The notes under the pieces are model-generated. The model searched no databases, was not told the DNA's origin, and saw only the letters and a program-made list of their open reading frames with translations. From contig JAZGAE010000050.1 in NCBI GenBank assembly GCA_036475545.1, positions 1-37,096 of the forward strand: 37,096 nucleotides of DNA, written 5' to 3'. Made by a program: the position numbers and the translations under genes. The stretch comes from JAZGAE01 sp036475545 (GTDB lineage Bacteria > Pseudomonadota > Alphaproteobacteria > DATDPM01). Below are positions 16,004 through 23,941 of this stretch, piece by piece (the first letter of the stretch is position 1; each line of letters starts with the position of its first letter).

Positions 16004-16052
16004 CGCAGACCGGGGCCGGCTTCCTTTGGCCCGCCAAACGTGTCGCCCGGAA

Positions 16053-16691
16053 ATGTTCGACTACCTGCGCGATCCGGCCGAGATTTCCCGCCGCTCCTTC
16101 GCGGCGATCCGGGCGGAGACCGACCTCTCGGGCGTGCCGGCGGAGTTGCGGGGCCTTGCGCTGCGGCTGGTGCACGCCTGCGCCATGCCCGACATCGTCC
16201 CGGACCTCGCCTGGTCCGCCGGCGCCGGCGAGGCCGGCCGCCGCGCGCTTGGCCTGGGCGCCGCAGTCCTCGTCGACGCCGAGATGGCGGCCCAGGGCAT
16301 AATCCGCGAGCGGCTGCCGGCGGAAAACGACGTGGTCTGCACCCTGGGCGACCCGCACGTGGCCGCCGCCGCGCGGTCCCGGGGCGTCACCCGCGCCGCC
16401 GCCGCCGTGGACCTGTGGCGGGACCGGCTCCAGGGCGCCGTGGTCGCCATCGGCACCGCGCCCACGGCGCTGTTTCGGCTGCTGGAACTCCTTTCCGAAG
16501 GCGCGCCGCGCCCGGCCCTCGTCCTCGGGTTTCCGGTAGGATTCGTCGGCGCCGCGGAGTCGAAGGAGGCGCTGGCCGCCAACGAAGTCGGTGTTGCGTA
16601 TGTGACCCTTCGCGGGCGGCGCGGGGGAAGCGCGCTCGCGGCGGCGGCGGTGAACGCGCTCGCCGCATCTGCCGAGGAAGAGCTTCCGTGA
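16053..16691 (+). CDS. cobH: Precorrin-8X methylmutase (CobH/CbiC)
   Basis: It moves the C11 methyl group of (cobalt-)precorrin-8 to C12, producing (cobalt-)hydrogenobyrinate. The 212 residues match the family length. The active-site His is about residue 41 in LVHACAMPDIVPDL; further signatures are VLVDAEMAAQGI, VVCTLGDPHVAAAA, VAIGTAPTALFRLLEL and VLGFPVGFVGAAESKEAL. The ATG at 16053 fits the family N-terminus; a TTG at 16026 in the same frame would add nine residues. It follows cbiX by 49 bases and overlaps cobL as GTGA. CbiC (cobalt-early) and CobH (cobalt-late) are one family; the neighbouring cbiX, cbiG and cbiD favour the cobalt-containing substrate. Confidence 0.93.
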   Translation: MFDYLRDPAEISRRSFAAIRAETDLSGVPAELRGLALRLVHACAMPDIVPDLAWSAGAGEAGRRALGLGAAVLVDAEMAAQGIIRERLPAENDVVCTLGDPHVAAAARSRGVTRAAAAVDLWRDRLQGAVVAIGTAPTALFRLLELLSEGAPRPALVLGFPVGFVGAAESKEALAANEVGVAYVTLRGRRGGSALAAAAVNALAASAEEELP

Positions 16692-17908
16692 CCCCCTGGC
16701 TCGCGGTGGTCGGCATCGGCGAGGACGGCCTCGAGGGGCTGGCGCCGGCGGCCCGCACGCTCGTTGAGACCGCCGAGGTGCTGGTCGGCGGCGAGCGGCA
16801 TCTGGCCATGGTCCCGGCGGGCGGCGCCGAACGGCTCGCTTGGGCATCGCCGATCGAGCGCACCATCGACGAGATCGCCGCCCGGCGGGGAAGGCGCGTC
16901 ACGGTGCTCGCCACCGGCGATCCCATGTTCTTCGGGATCGGCGTGACGCTGGCGCGGCGTTTCGATATCGCCGAGATGACCATCGTGCCTGCAGTCGGGG
17001 CCGTTCAGCTCGCCTGCGCCCGCCTCGGCTGGGCGGAAGCCGAGGTCGAGCCCGTCACGCTGGTGGGGCGGCCCCTGGAGGCGCTCAACCTCCACCTCCG
17101 CCCCGGCGCCCGGCTCGTCATCCTCTCCGAGGACCGGGAGAGCCCCGAGGCGGTGGCCACGGCCCTTCGCGCCAAGGGCTTCGGCCCCAGCCGGATCGCC
17201 GTCTTCGAGCGCATGGGGAGCGAGGACGAGCGCCGGATCGAGGGCATCGCCGAGGGCTGGAGCGCGGACGGCATCGCCGACCTCAACACCATCGCGGTGG
17301 ACTGCCGCGCCGCGCCGGGCGCAAGCGCGCTCTCCCGCGCGCCGGGGTTGCCCGACGAGGCCTTCGCCCACGACGGCCAGCTCACCAAGCGCGAGGTCCG
17401 GGCCGTGACCGTGGCCGCGCTCGCCCCGATGCCGAACGCGCTGCTGTGGGACGTGGGGGCGGGCTGCGGCTCGGTCGCGATCGAGTGGCTGCGCGCCGAG
17501 CGCGGCGCCCGCGCCGTGGCCGTCGAGCGCAACCCCGAGCGCGCCGCCTTGATCGCCCGCAACGCCGCCGCCCTGGGGGTGCCGGGGCTCGGGATCGTCA
17601 CCGGCGAGGCGCCGGGGGCGCTCGAAGGCCTGGAGGCCCCGGACGCGGTGTTCGTGGGCGGCGGGGCATCCGGCGAAGGGCTGCTCGAGGCTTGCTGGGA
17701 GGCGCTGTCGCCTAGCGGGCGGCTGGTGGCGAACGCGGTCACGATCGAGACGGAGGCGGCGCTCGCGCGGTTCGGCACCGCCCGCGGCGGCGAGCTCGTC
17801 CGCCTCGCGGTCTCCCGCATGGAGGAGATCGGCGAGTTGCACGGCTGGCGGCCATTGCGGGCCGTGACCCAGCTCCGCGCCGTGAAGCCCTCGGGAACGA
17901 CGCCATGA
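16688..17908 (+). CDS. cobL: Precorrin-6Y C5,15-methyltransferase (decarboxylating), CbiE-CbiT fusion
   Basis: It methylates C5 and C15 of the ring and decarboxylates the C12 acetate chain. The 406-residue product is a fusion. The N-terminal tetrapyrrole methylase domain (CbiE, about 1-205) has VVGIGEDGLEGL and VLATGDPMFFGIG. The C-terminal class I methyltransferase (CbiT, about 215-406) has HDGQLTKREVRA, WDVGAGCGSVAIEW for S-adenosylmethionine binding, and DAVFVGGGAS. The start is GTG, overlapping the cobH stop, and its own stop overlaps cobI as ATGA. Fused CobL is usual in aerobic-pathway organisms and also occurs in mixed gene sets such as this one. Confidence 0.94.
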   Translation: MTPWLAVVGIGEDGLEGLAPAARTLVETAEVLVGGERHLAMVPAGGAERLAWASPIERTIDEIAARRGRRVTVLATGDPMFFGIGVTLARRFDIAEMTIVPAVGAVQLACARLGWAEAEVEPVTLVGRPLEALNLHLRPGARLVILSEDRESPEAVATALRAKGFGPSRIAVFERMGSEDERRIEGIAEGWSADGIADLNTIAVDCRAAPGASALSRAPGLPDEAFAHDGQLTKREVRAVTVAALAPMPNALLWDVGAGCGSVAIEWLRAERGARAVAVERNPERAALIARNAAALGVPGLGIVTGEAPGALEGLEAPDAVFVGGGASGEGLLEACWEALSPSGRLVANAVTIETEAALARFGTARGGELVRLAVSRMEEIGELHGWRPLRAVTQLRAVKPSGTTP

Positions 17909-18609
17909 GCGGGACGCTCTACGGCCTCGGCATCGGCCCCGGCGACCCCGAGCTCCTGACCCTCAAGGCGCTCCGGCTGATCCGCTCCGCCCCGGTCCTC
18001 GCCTATCCCGCGACGCCCGAGGGCGAGAGCCGGGCCCGCGCCATCGTCGCGCCCCACGTTCCGGGGGGCCAAACCGAGATCCCCATCCGCGTGCCCTTCG
18101 GGGCGGACCGGGCGCGCACTGAGGCGGCCTACGACGAGGCCGCGGAGACCTTGGGCGGGCATTTGGCCGAGGGCCGGGACGTCGCCATGCTGTGCCTCGG
18201 CGACCCATTCCTTTACGGCACCTTCATGTACCTCTTCGCCCGCATCTCGGGGCGCTTCCCGGTGATGATCGTCCCCGGCGTCTCGTCGCTCACGGCGGCG
18301 GCCGCGGCCCTCAAGCTGCCCCTTGCCGCCCGCGACGACGTGCTTACGATTGTGCCCGCGACGCTCGGCGCCGACGAGATCGCGGCCCGTATCGAGGACG
18401 CCGACGCCGCGGCGATAGTGAAGATCGGCCGCCACTTCGCGAAGGCCCGCCGGGTCCTGGAAAGCCTCGGCCTGGCGGGCCGAGCGCGGTACGTGGAACA
18501 CGCGACCATGGAAGACGAGCGAGTCCTGCCGCTGGCCGAGGTCCAGGACGGGGAAGTCCCGTATTTTTCGATGATCCTGGTGCACAAGCGCGGGGAGGCG
18601 TGGCGATGA
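17905..18609 (+). CDS. cobI: Precorrin-2 C20-methyltransferase (CobI/CbiL)
   Basis: It transfers a methyl group from S-adenosylmethionine to C20 of (cobalt-)precorrin-2. The 234-residue tetrapyrrole methylase has the N-terminal GIGPGDPELLTLKALRLI, LAYPATPEGESRAR, the second glycine-rich site MLCLGDPFLYGTFMYLF and VPGVSSLTAAAA. It is joined on both sides by ATGA overlaps, with cobL before and the cbiG/cobJ fusion after. The sequence does not settle whether it acts on cobalt-precorrin-2 or metal-free precorrin-2; cbiX a few genes upstream points to the former. Confidence 0.94.
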   Translation: MSGTLYGLGIGPGDPELLTLKALRLIRSAPVLAYPATPEGESRARAIVAPHVPGGQTEIPIRVPFGADRARTEAAYDEAAETLGGHLAEGRDVAMLCLGDPFLYGTFMYLFARISGRFPVMIVPGVSSLTAAAAALKLPLAARDDVLTIVPATLGADEIAARIEDADAAAIVKIGRHFAKARRVLESLGLAGRARYVEHATMEDERVLPLAEVQDGEVPYFSMILVHKRGEAWR

Positions 18610-20486
18610 CCGCCAAGGCTCGCCCACCCTCCGCCGCGTTGCCCCGCGGGGCCGCGCTCATTGCGGTGAGCCGCGGCGGGATCGAGCTCGCGCGGAGCTT
18701 GAAGGGCGCCCTCGACGGCGCGCGGATCCACGCCCTTGCCGGCCGGCTCCCGGCGGACGCGGGCGGCATCGACGAGGTCTTCACCGAGACGGCGGCCCAT
18801 CTGCGGCGCCTGTTCGAGGCGGGCCGGCCCATCGTCGCCATCTGCGCGGCCGGGATCGTGGTCCGCGCCCTTGGGCCCTTGGCCTGCGACAAGCGCGCGG
18901 AGCCCCCGGTCGTGGCGGTGGCCGAGGACGGCTCCGCCGCGGTCCCCTTGCTCGGCGGCCATCAGGGCGCCAACGCGCTGGCCCGCGCCATCGCAGGCCT
19001 CACCGGCGGGGTTGCCGCCGTCACCACCGCGGGCGAGGTGCGGCTCGGCCTGGCGCTGGACGACCCGCCGCCGGGCTGGCGGCTCGCCAACCCCGAGGCC
19101 GCCAAGCAGGTGGCGGCCGCGCTCATCTCCGGCGAGCCGGTCCGGCTCGTCCTCGAGGCCGGCGACGGAGGCTGGCTCTCCGGCTCGGGCCTCGCCTTCG
19201 ACGAGGCCGCGGGCCTTGCCATCCGGGTGAGCGACCGCTCTGGTCCGCCCGCCGAGCGCGAGCTCCTGCTGCACCCGCCGGTGCTGGCCTTGGGATTGGG
19301 GTGCGAACGCGGGACGCCGCCGCAGCAGGTGATCGGCCTCGCCCGCGAGACCTTGGCCGCCAACGGGCTCAGCGACAAGGCGGTGGCCTGCATCGCCTCG
19401 GTCGACCTCAAGGAGGACGAGCCGGCGGTTCATGCGCTCAGCCAGGCGCTCGGGGTCCCGGCCCGGTTCTTCGCCGCGGCCCGCCTCGAGGAGGAGACCC
19501 CCCGGTTGGCCAACCCGTCGGCCGCCGTCTTCCGCGCCACCGGCTGCCACGGGGTGGCGGAGGGCGCGGCGCTGGCCGCCGCCGGCATACCAAGCGAGCT
19601 GGTCGTGCCCAAGGTCAAGTCGGACCGCGCGACCGTGGCCATTGCGCGCGCGCGCGAGCCCATCGACTTCGGCTCCATGGGCCGGCCCCGCGGCGTGCTC
19701 CACGTCCTCGGCATCGGCCCCGGAGGGCGCGGCTGGCTCACGCCCGAGGCGGCCGCGGCGCTGCATCGCTCCAGCGACGTGGTCGGCTACGGCCTCTATC
19801 TCGATCTCATCGCCGACCTGACCGCGGCGAAGACGCGGCATGCGTCGGCCATCGGCGAGGAGGAGGCCCGCGTCCGCAAGGCGCTGGCGCTGGCGGCCGA
19901 GGGCCGCGAGGTGGCGCTCGTCTCCTCGGGGGATGCCGGCATCTACGGGTTGGCGGCGCTCGTCTTCGAGCTCGTCGACCGCGAGGACCGCCCCGATTGG
20001 AACCGGCTCGAGATCGCGGTCGCGCCGGGGGTCTCGGCGGTCCAGGCGGCGGCGGCCCGAGTGGGCGCGCCGCTGGGCCACGACTTCTGCGCCGTCTCGC
20101 TTTCCGACCTGCTGACGCCGTCCGACGAGATCGCAGACAAGCTCGAGGCCGCGGCAAAGGCCGACTTCGTGGTGGCGCTCTACAACCCGGCCTCGCCCGG
20201 CCGGCGCCGCCAGCTCGCGGCCGCGCGCGATATCTTCCTCGAGCACCGGGCTCCCGACACGCCGGTGGTGCTGGCGCGCAACCTGGGCCGCGAGGGCGAG
20301 AGCGTCGAGGTGATCCGCCTGGCCGAGCTTTCCCCGGACAAGGCCGACATGCTGACCCTCGTGCTGGTGGGCAACAGCCGCACGCGCAGGGTTACGCGCG
20401 GGCGCAGGCTCTGGGTCTACACGCCGCGCGGCTACAGCTCAAAGGGCGCCGAGGCGAAGCCGCGCAAGGCCGGGGCGGGCCGGTGA
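18606..20486 (+). CDS. cobJ: Cobalt-precorrin-5A hydrolase / precorrin-3B C17-methyltransferase fusion (CbiG-CobJ)
   Basis: A 626-residue fusion of two consecutive pathway activities. Residues 1 to about 350 are CbiG: ALIAVSRGGIELARSLKGAL at the start, a central ICAAGIVVRALGPLACDK and PLLGGHQGANALAR, then the CbiG-C/CobE domain with ALGLGCERGTPPQQV and ATGCHGVAEGAALAAAG. CbiG opens the delta-lactone and releases C20 as acetaldehyde in the cobalt-early route. Residues from about 364 are CobJ/CbiH, the ring-contraction methyltransferase: LGIGPGGRGWLTPEA, SSGDAGIYGLAALVFEL and VALYNPASPGRR. The ATG overlaps cobI, and the stop overlaps cobM as GTGA. The CbiG part argues against a CobG/CobZ-type oxygen-dependent ring contraction. 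Confidence 0.94.
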   Translation: MTAKARPPSAALPRGAALIAVSRGGIELARSLKGALDGARIHALAGRLPADAGGIDEVFTETAAHLRRLFEAGRPIVAICAAGIVVRALGPLACDKRAEPPVVAVAEDGSAAVPLLGGHQGANALARAIAGLTGGVAAVTTAGEVRLGLALDDPPPGWRLANPEAAKQVAAALISGEPVRLVLEAGDGGWLSGSGLAFDEAAGLAIRVSDRSGPPAERELLLHPPVLALGLGCERGTPPQQVIGLARETLAANGLSDKAVACIASVDLKEDEPAVHALSQALGVPARFFAAARLEEETPRLANPSAAVFRATGCHGVAEGAALAAAGIPSELVVPKVKSDRATVAIARAREPIDFGSMGRPRGVLHVLGIGPGGRGWLTPEAAAALHRSSDVVGYGLYLDLIADLTAAKTRHASAIGEEEARVRKALALAAEGREVALVSSGDAGIYGLAALVFELVDREDRPDWNRLEIAVAPGVSAVQAAAARVGAPLGHDFCAVSLSDLLTPSDEIADKLEAAAKADFVVALYNPASPGRRRQLAAARDIFLEHRAPDTPVVLARNLGREGESVEVIRLAELSPDKADMLTLVLVGNSRTRRVTRGRRLWVYTPRGYSSKGAEAKPRKAGAGR

Positions 20487-21247
20487 CCGTTCACTTCATC
20501 GGCGCCGGGCCCGGCGCGCCGGACCTCATCACGGTGCGGGGGCGCGACCACATCCGCGCCGCTCCCGTGGTGCTCTACGCCGGCTCGCTGGTGCCTACGC
20601 AAGTGGTCGCCGAGGCGCCTGAGGGGGCGCGGGTGATCGACACCTCGGGCCTCACCCTCGACGAGATCGTGGCCGAGATGGCGGCGGCCCACGAGTCCGG
20701 CCTCGACGTGGCCCGGGTCCACTCCGGCGACCCTTGCCTCTTTGGGGCCATCGCCGAGCAGATGCGCCGGCTGGAGGTGCTCGGCATCCCCTACGACGTG
20801 ACGCCGGGCGTGCCCGCCTTCGCCGCCGCCGCCGCCGCGCTCCGGGCGGAGCTGACGCTGCCCGGGGTGAGCCAGACCGTGATCCTCACCCGCACGGCGG
20901 TGCGCTCGTCTGCCATGCCCGAGGGCGAGGATTTGGAGACTCTTGCCGCCAGCGGCGCGACCCTGGTGCTGCACCTCTCGATCAAGAATCTGGCGCGGGT
21001 GGTGCGCGAGCTCACGCCGCGCTACGGGGCCGACTGCCCCGTGGTGGTCGCCTGGCGGGTGGGGTGGCCGGACGAGACCCTTTTGCGCGGGACGCTGGCC
21101 ACCATCCGCGATCAGGTGAAGGCCGAGACCATCACCCGCACGGCCCTCATCATCGTGGGCCGCGCGCTGGGAGAGACGGAGTTCGAGGATAGCCGGCTCT
21201 ATTCGCCCGGCCACGGCCACGCGTTCCGCCCCAAGCGGGCGGAGTGA
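20483..21247 (+). CDS. cobM: Precorrin-4 C11-methyltransferase (CobM/CbiF)
   Basis: It adds the C11 methyl group to (cobalt-)precorrin-4 using S-adenosylmethionine. The 254-residue tetrapyrrole methylase shows VHFIGAGPGAPDLITVRG at the N-terminus, VVLYAGSLVP, VARVHSGDPCLFGAIAEQ, VTPGVPAFAAAAAAL and VILTRTAVRSSAMPEGE, all typical of CobM. The start is GTG, overlapping the stop of the cbiG/cobJ fusion. It is the last gene of the cbiX-led unit and converges on the ankyrin-repeat gene, separated by 57 bases that contain a perfect 18-bp tandem repeat. Confidence 0.94.
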   Translation: MTVHFIGAGPGAPDLITVRGRDHIRAAPVVLYAGSLVPTQVVAEAPEGARVIDTSGLTLDEIVAEMAAAHESGLDVARVHSGDPCLFGAIAEQMRRLEVLGIPYDVTPGVPAFAAAAAALRAELTLPGVSQTVILTRTAVRSSAMPEGEDLETLAASGATLVLHLSIKNLARVVRELTPRYGADCPVVVAWRVGWPDETLLRGTLATIRDQVKAETITRTALIIVGRALGETEFEDSRLYSPGHGHAFRPKRAE

Positions 21248-21255
21248 CCGGCACA

Positions 21256-21291
21256 GCGGGAGTGAGGGACGCGGCGGGAGTGAGGGACGCG
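21256..21291. repeat. Perfect 18-bp tandem duplication
   Basis: gcgggagtgagggacgcg occurs twice back to back, at 21256-21273 and 21274-21291, without a mismatch. It lies in the short gap between the convergent cobM and ankyrin genes. It has no dyad symmetry or T-run that would mark a terminator. Confidence 0.85.
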
Positions 21292-21304
21292 GCGGCGGAA
21301 CTCT

Positions 21305-21886
21305 CTACTCCGCCCCAGCCGCCTTCAGGATCTTGGCGGCGCCGCGCGTGCGCGCGCCTTCCGCCCAGACGAGCGGGCTGCGTCCGGTAAAGTCGTTCAG
21401 GTTCACGTCCGCGCCGCCCTCGATGAGGAAGCGAAGCATTCTCCTGCGGTCGTGCTGCGCCGCCTTGATGAGCGGGGTCTCGCCGCGGCGGTTCTGGTTG
21501 TCGATGACGGCGCCGACGGCGATCAGGATTTCGGCTATTTCCACATCGCCTTGCTCGGCCGCCCAGATGAGCCCGGTGTTGCCGGTTTCGTCCCGGAAAT
21601 CCACGAGCGCACCCCCCTCCAGGAGGACCTCCACCAATTCCTGGTTCCCGGCCATGACGGCATAGACGAGCGGCGTCTTGCCGTTGTCGTCGAAGGCGTT
21701 GACTCTGGCGCCCTTGCCGAGCTCCTCCTTCACCGCGTCGACGTCGCCGTCCTTCACCGCGGAGAAGAAGGTGATCATGGGGGCGAGGTCGCTGCGCACC
21801 CTTTGCGCCGCCGCCGGCCCGGCAAGAACGACGGCGACGAAAAGAATCAATAAAAGAAGACCCGGACGCGCCTTCCTGCGACACAT
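21305..21886 (-). CDS. Exported ankyrin-repeat protein
   Basis: A 193-residue periplasmic or secreted protein. It has a Sec signal peptide (MCRRKARPG, then LLLLILFVAVVLA and GPAAAQ) followed by about four to five ankyrin repeats, recognisable from GKTPLVYAVMAGNQELVEVLLEGGA, GNTGLIWAAEQGDVEIAEILIAVGA, GETPLIKAAQHD and GRSPLVWA. Such repeats bind proteins; the partner is unknown. The ATG at 21886 has a strong GGGGAGGAAG site; an ATG at 21910 in the same frame overlaps the cobK stop and would give 201 residues but has a weaker site. It follows cobK directly, so it probably rides on the cbiD-cobK transcript. Nothing ties it to corrin chemistry. Confidence 0.85.
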   Translation of the reverse strand: MCRRKARPGLLLLILFVAVVLAGPAAAQRVRSDLAPMITFFSAVKDGDVDAVKEELGKGARVNAFDDNGKTPLVYAVMAGNQELVEVLLEGGALVDFRDETGNTGLIWAAEQGDVEIAEILIAVGAVIDNQNRRGETPLIKAAQHDRRRMLRFLIEGGADVNLNDFTGRSPLVWAEGARTRGAAKILKAAGAE

Positions 21887-21909
21887 GCTCGCGCTTCCTC
21901 CCCGGCCCA

Positions 21910-22737
21910 TTACGCGCCCCCGGCTTGCGTGTCGTCAAGACGCTCGAGGGAGTCCACGAGCCATTCAAGCGCCGCAGGTACGCTCTCCACGCGCTCTCCC
22001 GGTTCCAGCGTGGGCCGCCGCACCATCACGACCGGCAAGCCGGCCTCGCGGGCGGCGACCAGCTTCGCCTCGGTCGCCCGCCCGCCGCTCAATTTGCTGA
22101 CCATCACGTCGATGCCATGGCGCTCGATGAGGCGGCGCTCTTGGGCCACGGTGAAGGGGCCGCGGCCGAGCACGATCTCGAAGTCGCGGCCGTGGCGGCC
22201 GAGCGGCAGCGGCGCCTCCGGCTCGGCGATGAGGCGCACCAGGAACCAGACGCCGCGGATGCTGGCGAAGGGCGCGATCTCGCTCGCCCCCACCGTCAGC
22301 CAGGCGCGCCGGCCCAGGCCCTCGAGCGCCCGCGCGGCGGCGTCCATGTCGGCCACCTCGAGCCAGGTGTCCTCAGGAGCCCGCCGCCACGGCGGGCGCA
22401 CCAGCATCAGCCTCGGCACGGCCGCGGCGTCGCATGCCTCGCGGGCATGGGTGGAGATCGCGGAGGCGAACGGGTGGGTGGCGTCGATGACGAGATCCAC
22501 TTCGTGCTTGCGCAGGTAAGCGGCGAGCCCTTCCGCGCCGCCGAAGCCGCCGACGCGCAACTCCCCCGCCAGCGTGCGCGGCCGCGGCAGCCGCCCGGCG
22601 AGCGAGGTGACCACCTCGAGCCCGGACCCGAATCGTTCGAGCGCTTGCTCGGCGAGCGCCGCCGCCTCTCCCGTGCCGCCGAGGATGAGCAGGCGCCGAC
22701 GCGCGCCGGCCACCTGGACCGTCTCATGCGCCTCCAT
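21910..22737 (-). CDS. cobK: Precorrin-6A reductase (CobK/CbiJ)
   Basis: It reduces the macrocycle of (cobalt-)precorrin-6A with NAD(P)H. The 275-residue product has the N-terminal glycine-rich nucleotide site LLILGGTGEAAALAEQAL, SLAGRLPRP, VDLVIDATHPFASAIS, TVGASEIAPF and the C-terminal VSKLSGGRATEAKLVAARE. It is downstream of cbiD with nine bases between and upstream of the ankyrin gene. About ten residues (MEAHETVQVA) precede the core, so the start could be slightly downstream. The enzyme family is shared by the cobalt-early and cobalt-late routes. Confidence 0.93.
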   Translation of the reverse strand: MEAHETVQVAGARRRLLILGGTGEAAALAEQALERFGSGLEVVTSLAGRLPRPRTLAGELRVGGFGGAEGLAAYLRKHEVDLVIDATHPFASAISTHAREACDAAAVPRLMLVRPPWRRAPEDTWLEVADMDAAARALEGLGRRAWLTVGASEIAPFASIRGVWFLVRLIAEPEAPLPLGRHGRDFEIVLGRGPFTVAQERRLIERHGIDVMVSKLSGGRATEAKLVAAREAGLPVVMVRRPTLEPGERVESVPAALEWLVDSLERLDDTQAGGA

Positions 22738-22746
22738 GCCGCGCCC

Positions 22747-23841
22747 TCAGGGCCCGGCCCGGCCGAGCAACCGTCCGGCCCGGTCGAAGACCACCACGTC
22801 CACCGCGGTCTCGCCGCCGAGCGCCGCCAACGCCACCTCGCGGCCCCGGCACGCGACCCGCTCGGCGAGGGGCACCGCGTGGGCCTCCGCCAGCGCCAGC
22901 ACCTCGCCCGCCGAGGCCGCGGCCCGCGCGGCGCCGGCCACGTGGCTTTCCGCGCCCAGCTCCTCCAGCATCCCGGCCAGCTCTTGCACCTCGACCCGCG
23001 ACCGCGCGGAGTGGAGATCGAGGTGACCGGCCGCCAGCTTGGAGAGCTTCGCGAAGCCGCCCGCCAGCGTCAGCCACGGCACGGGGTGCCTTCGCAGGTA
23101 CTTGAGGGTGCCGCCCGCGAAGTCGCCCATGTCGATGAGGGCCACGTCGTCGAGCCCGTAGAGGCGCTGGGCCGCCCGCTCGGAGGTGCGGCCCGTCGCG
23201 GCGGCGATGTGGGTGAGGCCGGCCGCGCGCGCGACGTCGATGCCTCTGTGGATGGAATGGACCCACGAGGCGCAGGAGTACGGGATGACCACCCCGGTGG
23301 TGCCGAGGACGGACAGCCCGCCGACAATGCCGAGGCGCGCGTTGGTCGTCTTCTTGGCGAGCTCCTCGCCGCCGGGGATGGAAACCGTGATCTCTAGGTC
23401 TCCGGGCTCCCCGGCGGCGCCGTGGGCGGCCACCACCTCGGCCACCGCCGCTTCCATCATGCGCCGGGGCGCCGGGTTGATGGCCGGCTCGCCGACGGCG
23501 AGCGTGAGCCCGGGCCGGGTGACGGTGCCGATCCCCTCGCCGGCGCGGAACCTGACGCCGCTTCCCCGGGGACCGCGCGTGACCGTGGCAAGCACCAGCG
23601 CCCCGTGGGTGACATCGGGGTCGTCGCCGGCGTCCTTGACGACGCCTGCGGTGGCGCGGCCCCCGTCCAGCTCCGCGCGGGCGAGCGCGAAGCTCGGCCG
23701 TTGGCCACGGGGCAACGAGATGGTGACCGGGTCGGGAAAGCGCCCGGTGAGCAGGGCTTCGGCGGCCGCCCGCACCGCGGCCGTGGCGCAGGCCCCGGTG
23801 GTCCACCCCCTGCGAAGCTCGCCCTTCCGTCCTCTCGCCAT
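22747..23841 (-). CDS. cbiD: Cobalt-precorrin-5B C1-methyltransferase
   Basis: CbiD methylates C1 in the cobalt-early pathway, the step done by the unrelated CobF in the cobalt-late route, so it is a diagnostic gene. The 364-residue product starts with the family signature LRRGWTTGACATAA and continues with TRPGLTLAVGEPAINPAPRRM, VSIPGGEELAKKTTNARLGIVGGLSVLGTTG, VVIPYSCASWVHSIHRGIDVAR and LIDMGDFAGGTLKYLRR. The ATG at 23841 leaves only seven residues before the signature. A TACAAT hexamer six bases upstream would, if used as a -10 element, yield a nearly leaderless mRNA. It leads the cbiD-cobK-ankyrin unit and is divergent from cobA. Confidence 0.95.
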   Translation of the reverse strand: MARGRKGELRRGWTTGACATAAVRAAAEALLTGRFPDPVTISLPRGQRPSFALARAELDGGRATAGVVKDAGDDPDVTHGALVLATVTRGPRGSGVRFRAGEGIGTVTRPGLTLAVGEPAINPAPRRMMEAAVAEVVAAHGAAGEPGDLEITVSIPGGEELAKKTTNARLGIVGGLSVLGTTGVVIPYSCASWVHSIHRGIDVARAAGLTHIAAATGRTSERAAQRLYGLDDVALIDMGDFAGGTLKYLRRHPVPWLTLAGGFAKLSKLAAGHLDLHSARSRVEVQELAGMLEELGAESHVAGAARAAASAGEVLALAEAHAVPLAERVACRGREVALAALGGETAVDVVVFDRAGRLLGRAGP

Positions 23842-23894
23842 ATCCTTATTGTACTCAGCTGCGGCCGCCCTTAGCTATGAGGACGGCGACCTCC

Positions 23895-23910
23895 GCGCGA
23901 GGCCTCGCGC
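23895..23910. promoter_or_regulatory. Perfect 16-bp palindrome between cbiD and cobA
   Basis: gcgcgaggcctcgcgc reads identically on both strands. It lies in the 100-base divergent gap, 31 bases before the cobA start codon and 53 before cbiD. It could be a dimeric regulator site or a leader hairpin of cobA. In DNA this GC-rich, one or two such palindromes per window would arise by chance, so only the location makes it notable. Confidence 0.35.
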
Positions 23911-23941
23911 CGGGGCGGGAAGGCGCAAGGGTTCTGACGCC

